A program made the translations under genes and the position numbers. Below are positions 59,252 to 64,000 of a DNA stretch of 64,000 nt, one piece after another (the stretch's first letter is position 1; each line of letters starts with the position of its first letter). The notes beneath the pieces were generated by a model. The model ran no database searches and was not told where the DNA came from. It was given only the letters and a program-made list of their open reading frames with translations. Source of the stretch: Sphingomonadaceae bacterium (GTDB lineage Bacteria; Pseudomonadota; Alphaproteobacteria; Sphingomonadales; Sphingomonadaceae); NCBI GenBank assembly GCA_021732525.1, contig JAKFUU010000006.1:62001-126000 (forward strand). The letters run 5' to 3'.

Positions 59252-60037
59252 GTGGCATCTGAAAGCGGCAAAATCGATCCGATGTATCAATTCGAGATCA
59301 AACCTTTGTTTGAACTCAATTTGGCCGGTTACGATATCAGCTTCACCAACAGCTCGCTTTTCATGATGATCGTGCTGGGCGCGATTTGGCTGTTTATGGC
59401 AGGCGGCATGAAACAGGCGATTGTCCCCGGCCGCTGGCAAATGGCGGTTGAGGGCGTTTCGGGCTTCATCAATAATATGATGTCGTCGAGCATCGGCCCT
59501 GAGGGTAAGAAATATGTGCCCTTCGTCTTCTCGCTTTTCATGTTCATTCTGGTCGCCAATTTCATGGGTATGATGCCCTTTGGCATCGTTCCTGGTCTGC
59601 ATGGATTTACCGTGACCAGCCATTTTACCGTCACTGGTATCCTCGCGATCATGAGCTTTGGAATCGTGTTGGTCGTTGGTTTTTGGAAACATGGCCTGCA
59701 TTTTTTCTCGCTGTTTGTGCCGCATGGCACGCCTTGGTGGCTATTGTGGTTGATCCCAGCGATTGAGCTTTTTTCTTTCCTCGTTCGCCCGTTCAGCTTG
59801 GCGTTGCGGTTGTTCGTGGCGATGATGGCGGGCCATGTGTTGATGAAGGTTCTGGCCGGATTTGTAATCAACGGCCTGAATGCCGAAGCGCTTTGGGTGA
59901 CGCCCGTTGTGGCGCTGCCCAGCTTTATCCTGATGATCGGCATCACCATGCTCGAATTGCTGGTTTGCGCGATTCAGGCCTATGTTTTTGCGCTTTTGAC
60001 TTCGCTCTACATCAACGATGCGGTCAATTTGCACTGA
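59252..60037 (+). CDS. atpB: ATP synthase F0 subunit a
   Basis: ELFSFLVRPFSLALRLFVAMMAGHVLMKV; ELLVCAIQAYVFALLTSLYINDAV. Confidence 0.97.
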   Translation: MASESGKIDPMYQFEIKPLFELNLAGYDISFTNSSLFMMIVLGAIWLFMAGGMKQAIVPGRWQMAVEGVSGFINNMMSSSIGPEGKKYVPFVFSLFMFILVANFMGMMPFGIVPGLHGFTVTSHFTVTGILAIMSFGIVLVVGFWKHGLHFFSLFVPHGTPWWLLWLIPAIELFSFLVRPFSLALRLFVAMMAGHVLMKVLAGFVINGLNAEALWVTPVVALPSFILMIGITMLELLVCAIQAYVFALLTSLYINDAVNLH

Positions 60038-60081
60038 ATTTTCAACCCTCTTATCACTTATCTTAAACAGGAGTTTTTATC

Positions 60082-60309
60082 ATGGACGCAGAAGCAGCAA
60101 AATTGATCGGTGCCGGCCTCGCAGCAATCGGTGCAGGCCTCGCCGCCGGCGGTGTGGGCAATGTATTCGGTTCCTTCCTTCAAGGTGCATTGCGCAATCC
60201 TGCGGCAGCCGACAGCCAGCAAGGCCGTCTGTTCATCGGCTTCGCGGCGGCGGAACTTTTGGGTCTGTTGGCCTTCGTTGTTGCGATGATCCTAATCTTC
60301 GTTGCTTAA
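60082..60309 (+). CDS. atpE: ATP synthase F0 subunit c
   Basis: GAGLAAIGAGLAAGGVGNVFGSFLQGALRNPAAADSQQGRLFIGFAAAELLGLLAFVVAMILIF. Confidence 0.97.
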   Translation: MDAEAAKLIGAGLAAIGAGLAAGGVGNVFGSFLQGALRNPAAADSQQGRLFIGFAAAELLGLLAFVVAMILIFVA

Positions 60310-60313
60310 TTTC

Positions 60314-60359
60314 AAACCGGCCTGGGCCTATGTTTGGACCAGCGTTCGGGCCGGTTTTT
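60314..60359 (+). terminator. Hairpin after atpE (attenuator-like)
   Basis: AAACCGGCC (60314-60322) pairs with GGCCGGTTT (60349-60357) followed by short T run. Confidence 0.55.
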
Positions 60360-60383
60360 AAGATTAATTTGTAGAAAGCCGTT

Positions 60384-60878
60384 ATGCCGCAAATCGCTCA
60401 ACTTCTTGAAACCTATGCGTCGCAGATTTTCTGGCTGCTGATCACATTTGGGATCATCTATTTCGGGATTGCCCGGATGATGTTGCCGAAGGTGGAAGCC
60501 GCCGTGGACGCGCGGAACAAGAAGATTGCGGAAGATCTGGCGGCGGCAGAGGCCGCGCGCGCGGCGGCGGAAATGCTCGAAACCGGCGGCGATAGTGCGT
60601 TGAACGCGGCGCGCGCCGAAGCTCAAGCCAAGTCGAATGCGGCCAAGGCCACAGCGGCCAAGGCGACGGAAAAAAGCTTGGCCGATGCCGATGCGCAGAT
60701 TGCTACCAAATTGGCGGCGGCGGAAATGTCGCTTTCGGCGGCAACCGCGTCGGCAATGGCAAGCGTTGAAAGCGTCGCGACGGGGGCAACCGCCGACATT
60801 GTGGCGAAGGTATCGGGCATAGCGGTAACCCCGGCTGCGGCGGCAATGGCGGTAAAAATGGTGATGGCAAATGGCTGA
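60384..60878 (+). CDS. ATP synthase F0 subunit b'
   Basis: ASQIFWLLITFGIIYFGIARMMLPKVEAAVDARNKKIAEDLAAAEAARA; downstream of atpE. Confidence 0.9.
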   Translation: MPQIAQLLETYASQIFWLLITFGIIYFGIARMMLPKVEAAVDARNKKIAEDLAAAEAARAAAEMLETGGDSALNAARAEAQAKSNAAKATAAKATEKSLADADAQIATKLAAAEMSLSAATASAMASVESVATGATADIVAKVSGIAVTPAAAAMAVKMVMANG

Positions 60879-61446
60879 AGAATCGACGAAAATAGGGGCA
60901 CCGGGGGCGGAAACGCATGGCAGCGTCGGAGCCAGCGGGCAGGGCGATGCGCATCACGTGACGCCATCGGCACTCGGCTTTGACGCGTCGATGCTGGTTG
61001 CCTTAGCGATGATCGTGGTGATCGCGCTGGCCATTTGGAAGAAAGTGCCCGGCATGATCGGCGCAGCGCTGGATAAGCAGATTGCTGCGATTCAAGACCA
61101 GCTTGACGCGGCAACTCGGCTGCGTTCGGAGGCCGAAGCGATCAAGGCAGAATATACCGCCAAGTCACAACAAGCCGCCAAGGATGCCGAACAAATGAAG
61201 CTGGCCGCCGAAGTGGAGGCCAAGCAAATTATCGCCAAGGCAAAAACCGACGCCGCTGATATGGTCGTGCGCCGGGGTAAGATGGCCGAAGAAAAAATCG
61301 CTGCTGCCGAAACCGCCGCGATTGCCGATGTGCGGGCTAAAGTGGCCGCCGTTTCCGCCGCCGCCGCGCAGCAAATTATCGCCAGCTCGGCTGATGAGAA
61401 GAGCGACGCGGCGTTGATCGATCAGGCAATTTCCGCACTGAATTGA
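60871..61446 (+). CDS. atpF: ATP synthase F0 subunit b
   Basis: Single TM MLVALAMIVVIALAIWKKVPGMIGAALDKQIAAIQDQLDAATRLRSEAEAIKAEY; overlaps b' by 8 nt. Confidence 0.92.
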   Translation: MAEESTKIGAPGAETHGSVGASGQGDAHHVTPSALGFDASMLVALAMIVVIALAIWKKVPGMIGAALDKQIAAIQDQLDAATRLRSEAEAIKAEYTAKSQQAAKDAEQMKLAAEVEAKQIIAKAKTDAADMVVRRGKMAEEKIAAAETAAIADVRAKVAAVSAAAAQQIIASSADEKSDAALIDQAISALN

Positions 61447-61511
61447 ATTTGATGTCAGCTTAGGTTGGGACGGTGGTTCCATCTCACTCGAAATCGCTCT
61501 AGTCTCAATAG

Positions 61512-62072
61512 ATGACCCAACAGCATGTTCCATATCATCTCCGCCTCGCGATCATGCACGATTGCGACGCGATCCGCGCGCTGATGGCGCTTGCGATCAA
61601 CGAACTGCAAGCGGCCTATCTAACGCCGGAACAAGTTGCGGCGTCGGCGGCGTCGATGGGGCTGGATACGCAGTTGATCGAGGACGGCACTTATTTCACG
61701 GTTTGGTCGGGCAACTTCGGGCCGGGTGATATACTTGTGGGATGCGGCGGATGGTCGCGCCGCGCAACGCTCTATGGCGGCAATCACAGCGCGGGCCGCG
61801 ACATCAGCCTGCTTGATCCCGCACAGGACCGCGCCCGCATTCGTGCGATGTATACGCATCCCGGCCATGTCGGCAAAGGCGTTGGCCGCCTGGTGATCGA
61901 AGCCGCAGAGGCCGCCGCGCGCGCCGAAGGTTTTACCGCGCTGGAGATGGCGGCGACGATGGCGGGCAAGCCATTTTACCTTAAATGCGGCTATAGCATC
62001 GAATCCGAATGGTTCGACCATGGCGGCGCGGTGCCCGTGCCGCTTGCCACAATGGTGAAGACGCTGGATTAG
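61512..62072 (+). CDS. GNAT-family N-acetyltransferase
   Basis: MYTHPGHVGKGVGRLVIEAAEAAARAEGFTALEMAATMAGKPFYLKCGY. Confidence 0.9.
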   Translation: MTQQHVPYHLRLAIMHDCDAIRALMALAINELQAAYLTPEQVAASAASMGLDTQLIEDGTYFTVWSGNFGPGDILVGCGGWSRRATLYGGNHSAGRDISLLDPAQDRARIRAMYTHPGHVGKGVGRLVIEAAEAAARAEGFTALEMAATMAGKPFYLKCGYSIESEWFDHGGAVPVPLATMVKTLD

Positions 62073-62128
62073 CGGGAACTAAGACTCATTTTCCACCTCC
62101 TAAGCACCCACCGCATCTTCAACACTGC

Positions 62129-62251
62129 CGTCATGCCAGCGCAGGCTGGCATCTAGGGCGGTTTAAGCTGAGATCGCCGATAGTGCACAGCGCTTTCCCC
62201 GCCGCTGCCGCGCTTAGCTGCCCTAGACCCCAGCCTGCGCTGGGGTGACGG
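62129..62251. repeat. Intergenic inverted-repeat element, copy C (divergent)
   Basis: CGTCATGCCAGCGCAGGCTGGCATCTAGGGCGG (62129-62161) and CCCTAGACCCCAGCCTGCGCTGGGGTGACGG (62221-62251), related to the 18976 and 40361 motifs. Confidence 0.75.
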
Positions 62252-62349
62252 AATTGTTTGTTTTCAAGGTTGCGCTTCGAATTTCAGCCGGCTGAAAATT
62301 GCGTAAAAGCACTACTGACTAAGCTCACGTTTTTGGTTAGGCATATTTC

Positions 62350-64000
62350 ATGTCTAAGGCCGACCGTCCTGATGTCCCCAATGCGGCATCGCGTTTCAAT
62401 GAGGAAACCGCGACTTATGCGGTGCGCGGGGCGGGCTTGCCGGATTTGGAGGCGGGCATCGCCGCAATCCGCAATGTTTGGAAAACACTGCCCACCAAGC
62501 CCGGCGTATACCGGATGCAGGATGCGCGCGGCGATGTGCTTTATGTGGGGAAGGCACGGGCGCTCAAAAACCGGGTAAGCAATTATACCCAGGTGGAGCG
62601 GCTGCCGGGCCGCCTGCGCCGGATGGTCGCACAAACACGTAGCATGACGATCGTGACCACGGGCAGCGAGGCGGAGGCGTTGTTGCTCGAGGCGCAATTG
62701 ATCAAGCGTTATCGCCCTGCCTATAATGTGTTGCTGCGCGATGATAAAAGCTTTCCCTTCATCCTGCTGCGCGCCGATCATGATTTTCCGCGGATTCAAA
62801 AACATCGCGGTGCGCGCCGGGTGAAGGGCAATTATTATGGGCCGTTCGCGTCGGCGGGTTCGGTCAACCAAACGATCAACGCGCTGCAAAAACTGTTCCT
62901 CCTTCGTAACTGTTCGGATAGTTTTTTCAACAATCGTGACCGGCCGTGTTTGCTTTATCAAATTAAGCGCTGCTCCGGCCCTTGCGTCGACCGGATCAGC
63001 AAGGATGCTTATGATGATCTGGTGTGTGATGCCAAGGCGTTCCTGTCGGGAAAATCGACCGCAGTGCAATCCAAATTGGCGGGGCAGATGGAGGCCGCTG
63101 CCGCTGCGCTCGATTATGAAAGTGCGGCGATTATGCGCGACCGGTTGAAAGCGCTGACCTTCATTCAAGGGTCGCAGGCGATCAATGCGGAGGGCTTGGG
63201 TGATGCCGATATCTTCGCGCTGGCCGCCAAAAATGGCGTGATGTGCATTCAGGCTTTCTTCATTCGCGGCGGACAAAATTGGGGGCACCGCAGCTTTTTC
63301 CCGGTGCATACGGCGGAGGTGCCGGAGGATGAGGTGCTGGCAAGCTTCATGGTGCAATTTTACGAGGATGTGCCGCCGCCGCGCATGATATTGGTGGATC
63401 GGCCCCCCGCCGAAGATGCGCTGCTCGCGCGTGCTCTGGCCGAAAAAGCGGGCGGCAAGGTGTATATCGGCGTGCCGCAAAGGGGTAACCGCGTGCGCCT
63501 GATCCAGCAAGCGGTGCGCAACGCGGCCGAGGCGCTGGACCGGCGGCAGGCGGAAGGGGCGACGCAAAGCAAGCTGCTGCGCGAGGTTGCCGATCTGTTC
63601 GAGCTATCGCAGCCGCCGCAACGTATCGAGGTGTATGATAACAGCCATATTCAGGGCAGCAATGCATTGGGCGCGATGATCGTTGCGGGGCCGGAAGGCT
63701 TTATCAAAGGGCAATATCGTAAATGGAATATCAAGGACAAGGAAATCGCGCCGGGCGATGATTTCGCAATGATGCGCGAGGTGATGCAGCGGAGGTTTGG
63801 GCGCTTGCTGCAGCAAAGCCCCTCCCCTTTAGGGGAGGGGTTGGGGCGGGGCGGTGAAGGTGCGCCCAGAGGAGCGGCCCCACCCCCAGCCCCTCCCCTA
63901 AAGGGGAGGGGAGATCAGGAGATCGAACCCGAATATCCCGACCTACTTTTGATCGACGGCGGCAAGGGGCAGGTGAGCGCGGTGAAGGCGGTGCTGGATG
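62350..64000 (+). CDS. uvrC: Excinuclease ABC subunit C, 3'-truncated by window end; contains an in-frame repeat insertion
   Basis: LPTKPGVYRMQDARGDVLYVGKARALKNRVSNYTQ (GIY-YIG); VYDNSHIQGSNALGAMIVAGPEGFIKGQYRKWNIK; LLLIDGGKGQVSAVKAVLD; open to the window end. Confidence 0.96.
   Translation, partial: MSKADRPDVPNAASRFNEETATYAVRGAGLPDLEAGIAAIRNVWKTLPTKPGVYRMQDARGDVLYVGKARALKNRVSNYTQVERLPGRLRRMVAQTRSMTIVTTGSEAEALLLEAQLIKRYRPAYNVLLRDDKSFPFILLRADHDFPRIQKHRGARRVKGNYYGPFASAGSVNQTINALQKLFLLRNCSDSFFNNRDRPCLLYQIKRCSGPCVDRISKDAYDDLVCDAKAFLSGKSTAVQSKLAGQMEAAAAALDYESAAIMRDRLKALTFIQGSQAINAEGLGDADIFALAAKNGVMCIQAFFIRGGQNWGHRSFFPVHTAEVPEDEVLASFMVQFYEDVPPPRMILVDRPPAEDALLARALAEKAGGKVYIGVPQRGNRVRLIQQAVRNAAEALDRRQAEGATQSKLLREVADLFELSQPPQRIEVYDNSHIQGSNALGAMIVAGPEGFIKGQYRKWNIKDKEIAPGDDFAMMREVMQRRFGRLLQQSPSPLGEGLGRGGEGAPRGAAPPPAPPLKGRGDQEIEPEYPDLLLIDGGKGQVSAVKAVLD
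63819..63911. repeat. GC-rich compound palindromic repeat inside uvrC
   Basis: CCCCTCCCCTTTAGGGGAGGGGTTGGGGCGGGGC ... GCCCCACCCCCAGCCCCTCCCCTAAAGGGGAGGGG: two ~35-nt arms, near-perfect reverse complements, each with its own 22-bp palindrome. Confidence 0.85.

Noticed and set aside
62284-63567. 427-aa - strand ORF opposite uvrC
   Set aside because: Antisense to unmistakable UvrC coding sequence; no recognisable domain

Overview
The window looks like a contiguous piece of an alphaproteobacterial chromosome, probably a sphingomonad (inferred from gene content and the F0 atpI-B-E-b'-b order; no search was run). I see no rRNA, tRNA, CRISPR array, phage or IS transposase. Main blocks: a Csu-type chaperone-usher fimbrial locus (~0.2-6.3 kb); a cytosolic sucrose/fructan operon (MFS, GH68, ROK fructokinase, LacI) with a shared operator; mmsA; a pair of Cys-rich small exported proteins; aroC translationally coupled to vapBC; fabI, pdxH, a CDF transporter, phzF; a TonB receptor with tandem LacI-type operators; LpoA-like/rsmI/yraN/gshB; xerC, hemW; rdgB, rph // hrcA, grpE; a PCu(A)C copper chaperone; dnaK-dnaJ; an MBL / TraB-like / Cys-repeat lipoprotein / His-rich protein cluster; ivd; a SUV3-like helicase; fdxA, radC; ydbH-ynbE-ydbL; the F0 ATP synthase genes; and the 5' part of uvrC, which has no stop in the window and is absent from the ORF track. 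Best candidates for something undescribed: (1) a lipoprotein made almost entirely of a 5-residue Cys repeat (14 Cys at exact spacing) beside a His-rich cytosolic protein, 43.5-44.8 kb; (2) a 93-bp GC-rich palindromic repeat inserted in frame in the catalytic C-terminal half of uvrC, 63.8-63.9 kb; (3) a CC-motif micro-ORF (48 aa) next to a Cys-rich exported protein, 14.6-15.15 kb.
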